Origin: Rhizobium laguerreae
GTDB lineage: Bacteria > Pseudomonadota > Alphaproteobacteria > Rhizobiales > Rhizobiaceae
DNA length: 64,000 bases
Reading direction: 5' to 3'
Assembly: GCF_002008165.1 (NCBI RefSeq)
Contig: NZ_MRDM01000002.1
Span: 601,936 to 665,935 of the forward strand
The position numbers and the translations under genes are program-made. Positions 1 through 9,418 of this stretch are shown here, in pieces. The stretch's first letter is position 1. Every line of letters begins with the position of its first letter. Under the pieces are notes generated by a model. The model did not search any database. It saw only the letters and a program-made list of their open reading frames with translations, and had not been told where the DNA came from.

Positions 1-57
1 GATTTGCCGTTTGTCCGGTTCTCTTTATCCTCGCGGCCGCAAATGGCCGATCAATGC

Positions 58-134
58 GCGGGTGTAGCTCAGTCGGTTAGAGTGCCGGCCTGTCACGCCG
101 GAGGTCGCGGGTTCGAGCCCCGTCACTCGCGCCA
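58..134 (+). tRNA. tRNA-Asp (GTC)
   Basis: A complete 77-nt cloverleaf can be folded. The acceptor GCGGGTG pairs with CACTCGC, T8-A9 precede the D arm, the anticodon loop CTGTCAC gives GTC, the T loop is TTCGAGC, and the 3' CCA is encoded. It lies about 250 bases upstream of the nuo operon on the same strand. No gene was seen between 135 and 380. Confidence 0.97.
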
Positions 135-380
135 TTTCTTCCGAAAGCTATGCAGTTTCCAATGGTCAGGCATGCAGGTTCAAACGGCTTGCACGGATTT
201 GTCGCGACATCGTTGCATCTGCTTGATAATGTCCGCGCGACACGCGTCGAATTGCCTCTGTAAAAGTCTTGCGCCGGGGCCTCGGCTGCGCTAACCACGG
301 CTTGTTGCAACGCACGTTCGCTTGCCGGGCATTTGCCCAAATGCGCCGCCTGGCGTCACCGGCAAGCAGGGATGAACATG

Positions 381-746
381 ATGACTGAACTGCTCAGTTC
401 TTATATTCCGATCGCTATCTTCATCGCTATTGCGCTTGTTATCGGCCTGGCGCTGCTCATTGCGCCGTTCGCCGTGGCTTTCAAAGCGCCCGATTCGGAA
501 AAGCTCTCGGCTTACGAATGCGGCTTCAACGCTTTCGACGACGCCCGCATGAAGTTCGACATCCGTTTCTACCTCGTGTCGATCCTCTTCATCATCTTCG
601 ACCTCGAAGTCGCCTTCCTCTTTCCCTGGGCCGTGTCTTTCGGCGCCATCGGCTGGTTCGGCTTCTGGTCCATGATGGTCTTCCTTCTCGTGCTGACCAT
701 CGGCTTTATCTATGAATGGAAGAAGGGAGCCCTGGAATGGGAGTAG
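381..746 (+). CDS. nuoA: NADH-quinone oxidoreductase subunit A
   Basis: Membrane subunit of complex I (proton-pumping NADH:ubiquinone oxidoreductase), 121 residues from this start, the usual family length. Three hydrophobic helices are visible. The conserved loop [12 protein letters not shown] after the first helix is the NuoA/ND3 signature, and the acidic stretch [12 protein letters not shown] lies in helix 2. ATG codons at 372, 378 and 381 are all possible; 381 is preferred because it gives the standard N-terminus MTELLSSY and leaves about 9 nt after the purine-rich GCAGGG. It is the first gene of the nuo operon and overlaps nuoB by 10 nt. Confidence 0.95.
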   Translation: MTELLSSYIPIAIFIAIALVIGLALLIAPFAVAFKAPDSEKLSAYECGFNAFDDARMKFDIRFYLVSILFIIFDLEVAFLFPWAVSFGAIGWFGFWSMMVFLLVLTIGFIYEWKKGALEWE

Positions 747-1321
747 CCCCTGTGAGCAATCAGCCGCTTGTTGCCCAGCAGCCGAAGGGGATTATCGATC
801 CCTCGACCGGCAAGCCGATCGGCAGCAACGACGCCTTCTTCGGCGAGATCAACAACGAGCTCGCCGACAAGGGGTTCCTCGTCACCTCGACCGATGAGCT
901 GATCAACTGGGCCCGCACCGGCTCGCTGATGTGGATGACCTTCGGTCTTGCCTGCTGCGCTGTCGAAATGATGCAACTGTCCATGCCGCGTTATGACGTC
1001 GAGCGCTTCGGCTTTGCGCCGCGCGCCTCGCCTCGCCAGTCCGACGTGATGATCGTCGCCGGCACGCTGACCAACAAGATGGCGCCCGCTCTGCGCAAGG
1101 TTTACGACCAGATGCCCGAGCCGCGTTATGTCATCTCGATGGGCTCCTGCGCCAATGGCGGCGGCTATTATCACTATTCCTATTCGGTGGTGCGCGGCTG
1201 TGACCGCATCGTGCCGATCGACATCTACGTGCCGGGCTGTCCCCCCACGGCAGAGGCGCTGCTTTACGGCGTGCTTCTGCTGCAGAAGAAGATCCGGCGT
1301 ACCGGCACGATCGAACGCTAA
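737..1321 (+). CDS. nuoB: NADH-quinone oxidoreductase subunit B
   Basis: Peripheral-arm subunit carrying the terminal [4Fe-4S] cluster N2, which reduces ubiquinone. The protein is 194 residues. The four cluster ligands are visible as the tandem CC at residues 73-74 (LACCAVEM), C138 (GSCANGGG) and C168 (PGCPPTAEA). An in-frame start at 716 would lie further inside nuoA; the ATG at 737 is chosen because MGVAPVSN is the usual N-terminus and the 10-nt overlap with nuoA suggests translational coupling. Confidence 0.97.
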   Translation: MGVAPVSNQPLVAQQPKGIIDPSTGKPIGSNDAFFGEINNELADKGFLVTSTDELINWARTGSLMWMTFGLACCAVEMMQLSMPRYDVERFGFAPRASPRQSDVMIVAGTLTNKMAPALRKVYDQMPEPRYVISMGSCANGGGYYHYSYSVVRGCDRIVPIDIYVPGCPPTAEALLYGVLLLQKKIRRTGTIER

Positions 1322-1339
1322 GGGTTAAGGACAAGGCAT

Positions 1340-1942
1340 ATGAGTGAAGCCCTGACTGAGCTTGCGTCCTACCTTGGCGAAGCGCGCGGCAACCTGATCG
1401 CCGCATCGCAGATGAAGTATGGCGAACTGACGCTGACGACCACGGGTGAAAACCTGGTTGCGCTTCTGACTTTCCTGCGCGACGACGCCAAATGCGGTTT
1501 CGTCAACCTGATCGATATTTGCGGGGTCGACTGGCCGCAGCGCGAGCTGCGTTTCGATGTCGTCTACCACCTGCTGTCGCCCAAGAAGAACCTGCGCATC
1601 CGTGTCAAGGTCGCAACGGATGAAGATACGCCGGTTCCGTCCGCCTGCCCGGTCTATCCTGGTGCCGACTGGTTCGAGCGCGAGACCTGGGACATGTACG
1701 GCGTGCTCTTTACCGGCCATCCGGACCTGCGCCGCATCCTGACCGACTACGGCTTCGAAGGCCATCCGCTGCGCAAGGATTTCCCGACCACCGGTTTTGT
1801 CGAAGTGCGTTACGACGACGCGGCAAAGCGCGTCGTCTACGAGCCGGTCGAGCTGAAGCAGGAATTCCGCAACTTCGACTTTATGTCGCCTTGGGAAGGC
1901 ACGGAGTATGTGCTGCCTGGGGATGAAAAGGCGAAACAGTGA
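1340..1942 (+). CDS. nuoC: NADH-quinone oxidoreductase subunit C
   Basis: Complex I 30-kDa subunit of the hydrophilic arm, 200 residues, a separate protein rather than the fused NuoCD of enterobacteria. The family signature [20 protein letters not shown] followed by [14 protein letters not shown] is intact in the C-terminal half. Its TGA stop (1940-1942) is itself part of the first unit of a 7-bp repeat array, so the element that separates nuoC from nuoD begins exactly at the end of this gene. The reading frame appears undamaged. Confidence 0.96.
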   Translation: MSEALTELASYLGEARGNLIAASQMKYGELTLTTTGENLVALLTFLRDDAKCGFVNLIDICGVDWPQRELRFDVVYHLLSPKKNLRIRVKVATDEDTPVPSACPVYPGADWFERETWDMYGVLFTGHPDLRRILTDYGFEGHPLRKDFPTTGFVEVRYDDAAKRVVYEPVELKQEFRNFDFMSPWEGTEYVLPGDEKAKQ

Positions 1943-1974
1943 GTAGTGAATAGTCGGTAGTGAGTAGCGGCTAG
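1939..1974 (+). repeat. Left heptad repeat array of four-helix-bundle cassette
   Basis: Five consecutive 7-bp units can be read: AGTGAGT, AGTGAAT, AGTCGGT, AGTGAGT, AGCGGCT, then AG. The array starts in the nuoC stop codon. Its inverted counterpart lies at 2380-2409, after the inserted gene. Because the period is 7 and the units contain TAG and TGA, stop codons fall in several frames on the plus strand. Confidence 0.85.
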
Positions 1975-1982
1975 ATATCCGG

Positions 1983-2366
1983 GTGACGAACGGGAAAATC
2001 ACTTCCTACCGTGACTTGAAAGTCTGGAAATTTGCTATCGAGCTGTCTGTTGTTTGTTATGAGGTGACGAGAACTTTCCCGCGGGAAGAGATTTATGGGT
2101 TGACCAGCCAGATTAGACGATCTTCTGCTTCCGTGGCCGCGAATATCGCGGAGGGCTATGGAAGAGAAAATCGAGGCTCGTTCGCCCAATTTCTCAAGAT
2201 CGCTCAGGGCTCGTTGAAAGAATTGGAGACGCATTTGATCATCGCCGGACGAATTGGCTTTCTTCAAGCCTCGGCCTTGGACGAATTGCTCGACCGATGC
2301 GACGAAATTGGAAAGATGCTGGGATCGCTTATTCGAAGCGTTCAGCACCGGAAAGCTGATGAATAG
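1983..2366 (+). CDS. Four helix bundle protein (S23 / rRNA intervening-sequence type)
   Basis: A 127-residue protein of the four-helix-bundle family first known from ORFs in 23S rRNA intervening sequences; Avd of diversity-generating retroelements has the same fold. Recognisable features are the N-terminal SYRDLKVWKFAIEL, the central QIRRSSASVAANIAEGYGR and the QGSLKELETHLIIAGRIG segment. The start is GTG. Its biochemical function is unknown. It is not a complex I subunit: it separates nuoC from nuoD, is flanked by inverted 7-bp repeat arrays and looks more AT-rich than the nuo genes. Transfer or transposition into the operon is inferred. No reverse transcriptase, transposase or rRNA gene lies beside it. 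Confidence 0.85.
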   Translation: MTNGKITSYRDLKVWKFAIELSVVCYEVTRTFPREEIYGLTSQIRRSSASVAANIAEGYGRENRGSFAQFLKIAQGSLKELETHLIIAGRIGFLQASALDELLDRCDEIGKMLGSLIRSVQHRKADE

Positions 2367-2379
2367 TGAACGGTCGAAA

Positions 2380-2409
2380 CTAATCACTACTCACTAGCCA
2401 CTACTCACT
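2380..2409 (-). repeat. Right (inverted) heptad repeat array of four-helix-bundle cassette
   Basis: Read on the minus strand this gives AGTGAGT, AGTGGCT, AGTGAGT, AGTGATT, AG: the same 7-bp unit as the left array, in opposite orientation. It ends 18 bases before the nuoD ATG, so nuoD's ribosome-binding region lies just outside the element. Confidence 0.85.
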
Positions 2410-2427
2410 CTAAGCGAGTTGATCGCC

Positions 2428-3618
2428 ATGACCGAACATAACGTCCGCAACTTCAACATCAACTTCGGACCGCAGCATCCAGCGGCGCACGGCGTTCTTC
2501 GTCTTGTCCTGGAGCTTGACGGCGAAATTGTGGAGCGGGTCGATCCGCATATCGGCCTTTTGCATCGCGGCACCGAGAAGCTGATCGAGACCAAGACCTA
2601 TCTTCAGGCCGTGCCCTATTTCGATCGCCTCGATTACGTCGCGCCAATGAACCAGGAACATGCCTATGCGATGGCCGTCGAAAAGCTGCTCGGCATCGAG
2701 ATCCCGATTCGAGGTCAGCTGATCCGCGTTCTCTATTCGGAAATCGGCCGCATCCTGTCGCACCTCCTGAACGTCACGACACAGGCCATGGACGTCGGCG
2801 CGCTGACGCCGCCGCTCTGGGGCTTCGAAGAGCGTGAAAAGCTGATGGTGTTCTACGAGCGCGCCAGCGGCTCGCGCATGCACGCAGCCTATTTCCGTCC
2901 GGGCGGCGTCCATCAGGATCTGCCCGAACAGCTCGTGCAGGATATCGGTGCCTGGTGCGATCCGTTCCTGAAGGCGCTCGACGACATCGACAACCTGTTG
3001 ACCGGCAACCGCATCTTCAAGCAGCGCAACGTCGATATCGGCGTCGTCTCGCTGGAGGAATGCTGGGCTTGGGGCTTTTCCGGGGTCATGGTGCGTGGTT
3101 CGGGTGCGGCCTGGGATCTGCGTCGCGCCCAGCCCTATGAATGTTATTCCGATCTCGAATTCGACATCCCGATCGGCAAGAACGGCGACAATTACGACCG
3201 CTATCTGATCCGTATGATCGAGATGCGCGAATCCGTCCGTATCATGAAGCAATGCGTCAATCGCCTGCTCTCGGATGCCAAGACGGGTCCTTTCTCGTCG
3301 ATCGACGGCAAGGTTGTGCCACCGAAGCGCGGTGAGATGAAGCGCTCGATGGAAGCGCTGATCCACCACTTCAAACTCTATACCGAAGGCTACCATGTGC
3401 CGGCCGGCGAGGTTTATGCCGCCGTCGAAGCGCCGAAGGGTGAGTTCGGCGTCTATCTCGTCTCCGACGGCACCAACAAGCCCTATCGCTGCAAGATCCG
3501 TGCGCCGGGTTACGCCCACCTGCAGGCGATGGACTTCATGTGCCGCGGCCACCAGCTTGCCGACGTTGCGGCCGTCCTCGGCTCTCTCGATATCGTCTTC
3601 GGCGAGGTGGACCGCTGA
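2428..3618 (+). CDS. nuoD: NADH-quinone oxidoreductase subunit D
   Basis: Complex I 49-kDa subunit, 396 residues, which forms the quinone-binding cavity with NuoB. Conserved motifs include [14 protein letters not shown] at the N-terminus, [14 protein letters not shown], and the C-terminal [42 protein letters not shown] at 2419 is in frame, but the ATG at 2428 gives the usual MTEHNVRNF start. It lies directly after the inserted four-helix-bundle element, and its stop overlaps the next start by one base (TGATG). Confidence 0.97.
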   Translation: MTEHNVRNFNINFGPQHPAAHGVLRLVLELDGEIVERVDPHIGLLHRGTEKLIETKTYLQAVPYFDRLDYVAPMNQEHAYAMAVEKLLGIEIPIRGQLIRVLYSEIGRILSHLLNVTTQAMDVGALTPPLWGFEEREKLMVFYERASGSRMHAAYFRPGGVHQDLPEQLVQDIGAWCDPFLKALDDIDNLLTGNRIFKQRNVDIGVVSLEECWAWGFSGVMVRGSGAAWDLRRAQPYECYSDLEFDIPIGKNGDNYDRYLIRMIEMRESVRIMKQCVNRLLSDAKTGPFSSIDGKVVPPKRGEMKRSMEALIHHFKLYTEGYHVPAGEVYAAVEAPKGEFGVYLVSDGTNKPYRCKIRAPGYAHLQAMDFMCRGHQLADVAAVLGSLDIVFGEVDR

Positions 3619-3890
3619 TGCAGCTTCTGCCGCTGGCCGTCGCAATCCTTCTTTCGGCATCCGGGGTTTCGGCTCAGGAGTCCGATAGCCTCGGCACGCC
3701 GCTGGGCCACAAGGAAGAGACGCCGCCGGCGCAGCAATCGTCCATGGGCGAGCTTTTGTCCAAGGGCTATCAGATCAAGGCTGCCATTCCGAACGGCAGC
3801 AAATTCGTAGTGTTTATGCAAAAAGACCAGTCGGCCTATGCCTGCGAAATGCAGTCTTTGACCGCTTCGCGGTGTGGAACCCTAAACTGA
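3618..3890 (+). CDS. Small exported protein encoded inside the nuo operon
   Basis: A 90-residue protein that starts on the last base of the nuoD stop codon, so it is probably translationally coupled. Residues 1-20 ([20 protein letters not shown]) form a clear signal peptide with an SGVSAQ cleavage region. The mature part is short and polar, with two cysteines near the end (YACEMQSLTASRCGTLN) that could form a disulfide in the periplasm. It resembles no canonical complex I subunit and I do not recognise a family with known function. Its position between nuoD and nuoE suggests a periplasmic role linked to complex I, which is inference only. Confidence 0.8.
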   Translation: MQLLPLAVAILLSASGVSAQESDSLGTPLGHKEETPPAQQSSMGELLSKGYQIKAAIPNGSKFVVFMQKDQSAYACEMQSLTASRCGTLN

Positions 3891-3906
3891 CAAGGCGTGA
3901 GAAAGA

Positions 3907-5073
3907 ATGTCCGTTCGTCGATTAGCCGAAGATCAATTCCAGCCTGCCGCATTCGCCTTCAGCGATGAGAATGCGGTCTGGGCGGACAAGACGATCCAGA
4001 AATACCCCGCCGGCCGCCAGCAATCGGCGGTCATCCCGCTGTTGATGCGGGCGCAGGAGCAGGACGGCTGGGTCACGCGCGCGGCGATCGAAAAGATCGC
4101 CGACATGCTTGATATGGCCTATATCCGCGTGCTCGAGGTCGCGACCTTCTATACGCAGTTCCAGCTGCATCCGGTCGGCACCCGCGCCCATGTGCAGGTG
4201 TGCGGTACGACGCCCTGCATGCTGCGCGGCTCGGAAGCGCTGATGTCGGTCTGCAAGAGCAAGATCCATGCCCATGCCTTCGAGCGCAATGCCGAAGGCA
4301 CGCTGTCCTGGGAAGAGGTCGAATGTCTCGGGGCCTGCGTCAATGCGCCGATGGTGATGATCGGCAAGGACACCTATGAGGACCTGACGCCCGAGCGTCT
4401 CGAAGAAATCATCGACGTCTTTGCCGCCGGCAATGGCGCCAGCATCAAGCCTGGCACCCAGATCGACCGGGTGTTTTCGGCGCCTGAAGGCGGCCTGACC
4501 TCGCTGACGACCGAAGAGCCGAAGGCAAGGACGCGCGCCAAGAAGGCCGATGCCGAAACCGTGTCGGCTCCGGTCGACCGCGCGCCGGTGCCGCCCTCCG
4601 AGGCCGCCCGCCCAAAAAGCACCGATGCCGAGACCAATGCTACCCTGAAGACGCCGGCAACGGCGCCCAAGGCGGCTGCGAAAAACGCAAAGGCAGCCGA
4701 GGAGCAGCCGGTCTCCGGCACTGCGGCTGCCGAACCGACGCCGAAAGCTGCCGTCAAGGCCGAGGCTGCCACGGCGGCAAAGCCTGCCCTGACCGACAAG
4801 AACCGTCCAGCCGGTATCGAAAAGCCCGCCGCCCCGGACGATCTGAAGATGATCTCGGGTGTCGGCCCGAAGATCGAGGCGACGTTGAACGAAATCGGCA
4901 TCTTCACCTTCGCGCAGGTCGCAGGCTGGAAGAAGGCCGAACGCGAATGGGTCGATGGCTATTTGAATTTCCGCGGCCGCATCGAGCGCGATGACTGGGT
5001 CAAGCAGGCCAAGGCGCTCGCCAAGGGCGGGGAAGCGGAATATATCAAGGTCTTCGGCAAGAAGCCGCGGTAA
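3907..5073 (+). CDS. nuoE: NADH-quinone oxidoreductase subunit E with C-terminal HhH extension
   Basis: Complex I 24-kDa subunit with cluster N1a. The first 165 or so residues are the thioredoxin-like [2Fe-2S] domain, with ligands C99 and C104 (VCGTTPCML) and C140 and C144 (ECLGACVNAP). At 388 residues it is about twice the usual NuoE length. An Ala/Lys/Pro-rich, probably disordered linker (about 190-310) leads to a C-terminal helix-hairpin-helix-like domain (DDLKMISGVGPKIEATLNEI). The same domain recurs at the end of the protein encoded at 6391-7107. The role of this extension is unknown. Confidence 0.95.
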   Translation: MSVRRLAEDQFQPAAFAFSDENAVWADKTIQKYPAGRQQSAVIPLLMRAQEQDGWVTRAAIEKIADMLDMAYIRVLEVATFYTQFQLHPVGTRAHVQVCGTTPCMLRGSEALMSVCKSKIHAHAFERNAEGTLSWEEVECLGACVNAPMVMIGKDTYEDLTPERLEEIIDVFAAGNGASIKPGTQIDRVFSAPEGGLTSLTTEEPKARTRAKKADAETVSAPVDRAPVPPSEAARPKSTDAETNATLKTPATAPKAAAKNAKAAEEQPVSGTAAAEPTPKAAVKAEAATAAKPALTDKNRPAGIEKPAAPDDLKMISGVGPKIEATLNEIGIFTFAQVAGWKKAEREWVDGYLNFRGRIERDDWVKQAKALAKGGEAEYIKVFGKKPR

Positions 5074-5083
5074 GAGGTGAAGC

Positions 5084-6388
5084 ATGTTACAAGATAAAGA
5101 CCGCATCTTTACCAACATCTACGGCCTCAAGGACAAGTCCCTGAAGGGCGCGATGAGCCGCGGCCACTGGGACGGCACCAAGCAGATCCTCGAAAAGGGC
5201 CGCGACTGGATCATCAACGAGATGAAGGCGTCAGGCCTTCGCGGTCGTGGCGGCGCCGGCTTCCCGACAGGCCTCAAATGGTCCTTCATGCCGAAGGAAA
5301 GCGACGGCCGCCCGCACTACCTCGTGGTCAACGCCGACGAATCCGAGCCCGGCACCTGCAAAGACCGCGACATCATGCGCCACGATCCGCATACGCTGAT
5401 CGAAGGCTGTGTCATCGCGAGCTTCGCTATGGGCGCCAATGCGGCCTACATTTACGTGCGCGGCGAATATATCCGCGAGCGCGAGGCGCTGCAGGCGGCG
5501 ATCGACGAGTGCTATGATTATGGCCTGCTCGGCAAGAACAACAAGCTCGGCTGGGACATGGATATCTTCGTCCATCACGGCGCTGGCGCCTATATCTGCG
5601 GCGAGGAAACCGCGCTGCTCGAAAGCCTCGAAGGCAAGAAGGGCCAGCCGCGCCTGAAGCCGCCGTTCCCGGCCAATATGGGGCTCTATGGCTGCCCGAC
5701 GACGGTCAATAACGTCGAATCGATCGCTGTTGCGCCGACGATCCTGCGCCGCGGCGCCGGCTGGTTCTCGGCCATCGGCCGTCCGAACAATGTCGGCACC
5801 AAGCTGTTCATGCTCTCCGGCCACGTCAATAAGCCGTGCACGGTCGAAGAGGAAATGGGCATCACCTTCCGCGAACTGGTCGACCGCCATGCCGGCGGCA
5901 TCCGCGGCGGCTGGGACAACCTGCTTGCCGTCATTCCGGGCGGCGCATCCTGCCCGATCGTTCCGGCCAAGGACATCATCGACTGCCCGATGGATTTCGA
6001 CGGCCTGCGCGGTGTCGGCTCGTCTTTCGGTACGGCGGCCGCGATCGTCATGGACAAGTCCACCGACGTCATTAAGGCGATCGCTCGTATCTCCGCCTTC
6101 TTCAAGCATGAGAGCTGCGGCCAGTGCACGCCCTGCCGCGAAGGCACGGGCTGGATGTGGCGCGTGATGGAGCGCATGGCCAAGGGCAATGCCCAGAAGC
6201 GCGAAATCGACATGTTGTTCCAGGTGACGAAGCAGATCGAAGGCCACACCATCTGCGCGCTCGGCGACGCCGCCGCATGGCCGGTGCAGGGTCTGATCCG
6301 TAACTTCCGTCCCGAGATCGAAAAGCGCATCGACCAGTATACGGCGAGCGCGCTTGATCACGGCGCGGTTCTGGAGGCGGCTGAATAG
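5084..6388 (+). CDS. nuoF: NADH-quinone oxidoreductase subunit F
   Basis: Complex I 51-kDa subunit that binds NADH and FMN and carries [4Fe-4S] cluster N3; 434 residues, standard length. The glycine-rich flavin/NADH site [15 protein letters not shown] is near residue 48. The N3 ligands appear in [12 protein letters not shown], with the fourth cysteine in [13 protein letters not shown]. It follows nuoE by 10 nt. Confidence 0.97.
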   Translation: MLQDKDRIFTNIYGLKDKSLKGAMSRGHWDGTKQILEKGRDWIINEMKASGLRGRGGAGFPTGLKWSFMPKESDGRPHYLVVNADESEPGTCKDRDIMRHDPHTLIEGCVIASFAMGANAAYIYVRGEYIREREALQAAIDECYDYGLLGKNNKLGWDMDIFVHHGAGAYICGEETALLESLEGKKGQPRLKPPFPANMGLYGCPTTVNNVESIAVAPTILRRGAGWFSAIGRPNNVGTKLFMLSGHVNKPCTVEEEMGITFRELVDRHAGGIRGGWDNLLAVIPGGASCPIVPAKDIIDCPMDFDGLRGVGSSFGTAAAIVMDKSTDVIKAIARISAFFKHESCGQCTPCREGTGWMWRVMERMAKGNAQKREIDMLFQVTKQIEGHTICALGDAAAWPVQGLIRNFRPEIEKRIDQYTASALDHGAVLEAAE

Positions 6389-6390
6389 TC

Positions 6391-7107
6391 ATGGCGGACA
6401 ATGCATCCAAGGGTAGGAAAAACGAAGAGGCCGCCGATTTCGCGGCCGGGTTCGGCCGTCTTGCTGCCGAGATGCTGGAAAACGCACGGGCGATGCCGGT
6501 GCATCCGCTGATGGCGCATCCCGCTGCAGCCTTTGCCGCCGCAACGGCGATCGGCTTCGGTTTCTCGACCCAGATGGCCGGCGCCTTCTTCGGGGCCTTC
6601 CAGAGCGCCCTGGAAACCACCAGCAAGGTCGCGGCCGCCCTCGATGACACGCCGCCGGACGAACTGAAGCCCGATGTCGATATCCGGCCGGAGAATATTC
6701 GCCCGGTCGTGAAGGCGGTCACCAAGCCGTCGGCCGAGCAAAAGGCAGGACCGAGACTGACGGTCGTCAAACCGGTCAGCGAGCCGACGCCAGCCAGCCG
6801 GCCGAAGCCAGTCAGCCAAGCGAAGCCAGCCAGTCAAACGAAGGCCAGCGAGCCAAAGGTGGCCGTGAAGGCAAAACCGGTTGGGCGGGGGAAGACCGAT
6901 GATCTCAAGCTGATCGCCGGCATCGGCCCGAAGCTGGAGCAGGTGCTGAACGCCAAGGGCATTCGCAGCTTCGCCGAGATTGCTGGCTGGACCGACGAGG
7001 AAATCGACCGGTTCGACACCGAACTCGGCTTCAACGGCCGCATTCTGCGTGACGACTGGACCGGCCAAGCGAAAGTTCTGGCAGGGCGGGGCCGCAGAAA
7101 GAAATGA
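6391..7107 (+). CDS. HhH-domain protein between nuoF and nuoG
   Basis: A 238-residue protein of unknown function that begins 2 nt after nuoF. The N-terminal part (about 10-100) is helical, with a weakly hydrophobic Ala/Phe-rich segment (HPAAAFAAATAIGFGFSTQM). A Lys/Pro/Ala/Ser-rich linker with short direct repeats of the type PVSQAKPASQ follows. The C-terminus (about 165-235) is a helix-hairpin-helix domain, DDLKLIAGIGPKLEQVLNAK, clearly paralogous to the tail of NuoE, including FAEIAGW and GRILRDDW. It is not a known complex I subunit. Presence in the operon suggests a shared assembly or interaction function with the NuoE tail. Confidence 0.85.
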   Translation: MADNASKGRKNEEAADFAAGFGRLAAEMLENARAMPVHPLMAHPAAAFAAATAIGFGFSTQMAGAFFGAFQSALETTSKVAAALDDTPPDELKPDVDIRPENIRPVVKAVTKPSAEQKAGPRLTVVKPVSEPTPASRPKPVSQAKPASQTKASEPKVAVKAKPVGRGKTDDLKLIAGIGPKLEQVLNAKGIRSFAEIAGWTDEEIDRFDTELGFNGRILRDDWTGQAKVLAGRGRRKK

Positions 7108-7325
7108 ACTGTCCGGCCGTGTCGATCGGCCGGAAAGATGGGCAGGTCGGCGGACGGGCGGGGGCCTCAGGATGCCGGTGCGGGTTCCGGATCTGGAATG
7201 CGCGACAGAGAATTTGGGCGACATCAGATGTCGGCAGGACGAAAGATCCGGCTTGGCAATGAGAGTGCTGCAAAAATAGGTTTGTTTGCCGTCATCAGGC
7301 AAACGGGAAACAGGACTGAGCGACG
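7108..7325 (+). other. Intra-operon gap with two hairpins before nuoG
   Basis: No gene is seen in this 218-base gap. Two perfect hairpins are present: 7112-7134 (TCCGGCCG, 7-nt loop, CGGCCGGA) and 7284-7304 (GTTTGCC, 7-nt loop, GGCAAAC). Neither is followed by a T run, so they look more like processing or stability elements than terminators. Confidence 0.5.
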
Positions 7326-9407
7326 ATGGCAAAACTGAAGATTGACGGCAACGAGATCGAAGTTCCGGATCATTACACGCTATTGCAGGCGTGCGAGGAT
7401 GCCGGCGCCGAGGTTCCGCGCTTCTGCTTCCATGAGCGCCTGTCGGTTGCCGGCAACTGCCGCATGTGCCTTGTCGAGGTGAAGGGCGGACCGCCGAAGC
7501 CGCAGGCTTCCTGCGCCATGAGCGTGCGCGATATCCGCGGCGGCCCGAACGGCGAACTGCCTGAGGTCTTCACCAACACCCCGATGGTCAAAAAGGCCCG
7601 CGAAGGTGTGATGGAATTCCTGCTGATCAACCATCCGCTCGATTGCCCGATCTGCGACCAGGGCGGCGAATGCGATCTGCAGGACCAGGCGATGGCCTTC
7701 GGCATCGACACCTCGCGCTATCAGGAAGACAAGCGTGCCGTCGAGGACAAGTATATCGGCCCGCTCGTTAAGACGGTGATGAACCGCTGCATCCACTGCA
7801 CGCGCTGCGTCCGCTTCACCACCGAGGTCGCCGGCATTTCCGAACTCGGCCTGATCGGCCGCGGCGAGGATGCCGAGATCACCACCTATCTCGAACAGGC
7901 GATGACCTCCGAGCTGCAGGGCAATGTCGTCGACCTTTGCCCGGTCGGCGCGCTCACCTCGAAGCCCTTCGCCTTCACCGCGCGCCCGTGGGAGCTGAAC
8001 AAGACCGAATCGATCGACGTCATGGATGCCGTCGGTTCGGCGATCCGCGTCGACACCCGCGGCCGCGAAGTCATGCGCATCCTGCCGCGCGTCAATGAGG
8101 CGATCAACGAGGAGTGGATTTCCGATAAGAGCCGCTTCATCTGGGATGGACTGAAGACCCAGCGCCTCGACCGGCCCTATGTTCGCCGCGACGGCCGCCT
8201 GCAGCCCGCCACCTGGGCCGAAGCCTTCGGCGCTATCAAGGCCGCCGTCGGCGCCACCTCGGGCGACAAGATCGGCGCGATATCGGGCGACCTCGCTTCC
8301 GTCGAGGAAATGTATGCACTCTCCGAACTGGTGAAGTCGCTGGGGTCGGTCAATCTCGACTGTCGCCAGGATGGGGCGGCACTCGATCCGTCGCTCGGCC
8401 GTGCAAGCTATCTCTTCAACCCGACGATCTCGGGCATCGACCAGGCCGACGCGCTGCTGATCATCGGCGCCAATCCGCGCTTCGAGGCTGCCATCCTCAA
8501 CGCCCGCATCCGCAAGCGCTGGCGCCGCGGCAAGTTCCCGATCGGCGTGATCGGCGAGCGTGCTGAACTGCGCTACAGCTATGATTACCTCGGCGGCGGT
8601 CCCGACACGCTGAAGGATCTGGTCGACGGCACCCACGCCTTCGCGGACGTGCTGAAGAATGCCGCCAAGCCGATGATCATCATCGGCCAGGGGGCGCTCT
8701 CGCGCACCGACGGCGCCGGCGTTCTCGCCAGTGCCGCCAAGCTTGCCGGTTCCGTCGGCGCGGTCGTCGAAGGCTGGAACGGCTTTGCCGTCCTCCACAC
8801 CGCTGCCGCGCGTGTCGGCGGCCTCGACCTCGGCTTCGTGCCGGGCGCCAAGGGCGTCAACGCAGCCGAGATGCTGACGGCGATGGACGTGCTCTTCCTG
8901 CTCGGTGCAGACGAACTCGACTTCACCGCCAAGAAGGCCAAGCTCACCGTCTATATCGGCTCGCATGGCGATAACGGCGCACACCATGCCGACGTCATCC
9001 TGCCAGCCGCAGCCTATACCGAAAAGTCCGGCACCTGGGTCAACACCGAAGGCCGCGTCCAGATGGGCAACCGTGCAGGTTTTGCGCCGGGTGATGCCCG
9101 CGAGGACTGGGCGATCATCCGCGCCCTTTCCGACGTGCTCGGCAAGAAGCTTCCCTTCGATTCGCTCAGCGAATTGCGTGTCCGGCTCTATGCCGCTTTC
9201 CCGCATTTCGCTGCCATCGACGAGATCGCCGAAGCCAATAGCGCCCAAATTGCCGCAGTTGCGAAAAAAGCCGGCAAGATGAACAAATCCGGGTTTGCGT
9301 CGCCGGTGAAAGACTTCTATTTGACGAACCCGATAGCGCGTGCCTCGGCTGTCATGGCGGAGTGCTCGGCATTGGCCCGCAACAACTTCAAAGTCGCGGC
9401 AGAGTAA
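7326..9407 (+). CDS. nuoG: NADH-quinone oxidoreductase subunit G
   Basis: Complex I 75-kDa iron-sulfur subunit, 693 residues. The N-terminal [2Fe-2S] domain ([15 protein letters not shown]) is followed by a segment containing [14 protein letters not shown] and a [4Fe-4S] domain with [10 protein letters not shown]. The C-terminal two-thirds is the molybdopterin-oxidoreductase-like fold without evident catalytic role in this family. ATG at 7326 fits the family N-terminus [13 protein letters not shown]. The ORF opposite it on the minus strand is an artefact of codon bias. Confidence 0.97.
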   Translation: MAKLKIDGNEIEVPDHYTLLQACEDAGAEVPRFCFHERLSVAGNCRMCLVEVKGGPPKPQASCAMSVRDIRGGPNGELPEVFTNTPMVKKAREGVMEFLLINHPLDCPICDQGGECDLQDQAMAFGIDTSRYQEDKRAVEDKYIGPLVKTVMNRCIHCTRCVRFTTEVAGISELGLIGRGEDAEITTYLEQAMTSELQGNVVDLCPVGALTSKPFAFTARPWELNKTESIDVMDAVGSAIRVDTRGREVMRILPRVNEAINEEWISDKSRFIWDGLKTQRLDRPYVRRDGRLQPATWAEAFGAIKAAVGATSGDKIGAISGDLASVEEMYALSELVKSLGSVNLDCRQDGAALDPSLGRASYLFNPTISGIDQADALLIIGANPRFEAAILNARIRKRWRRGKFPIGVIGERAELRYSYDYLGGGPDTLKDLVDGTHAFADVLKNAAKPMIIIGQGALSRTDGAGVLASAAKLAGSVGAVVEGWNGFAVLHTAAARVGGLDLGFVPGAKGVNAAEMLTAMDVLFLLGADELDFTAKKAKLTVYIGSHGDNGAHHADVILPAAAYTEKSGTWVNTEGRVQMGNRAGFAPGDAREDWAIIRALSDVLGKKLPFDSLSELRVRLYAAFPHFAAIDEIAEANSAQIAAVAKKAGKMNKSGFASPVKDFYLTNPIARASAVMAECSALARNNFKVAAE

Positions 9408-9418
9408 GGGCAGGGACT

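Noticed and set aside
6781..6860. Short direct repeats, considered as a CRISPR-like array
   Set aside because: They are in-frame codon repeats encoding a Pro/Ala/Ser/Lys linker in the HhH protein; there are no regular spacers.
7380..9248. A 622-codon open frame on the minus strand opposite nuoG
   Set aside because: It mirrors nuoG codon bias in GC-rich DNA, matches no family and lacks a start site; NuoG is unmistakable on the other strand. The same holds for the frames opposite nuoD, nuoF, nuoL, dnaE and topA.
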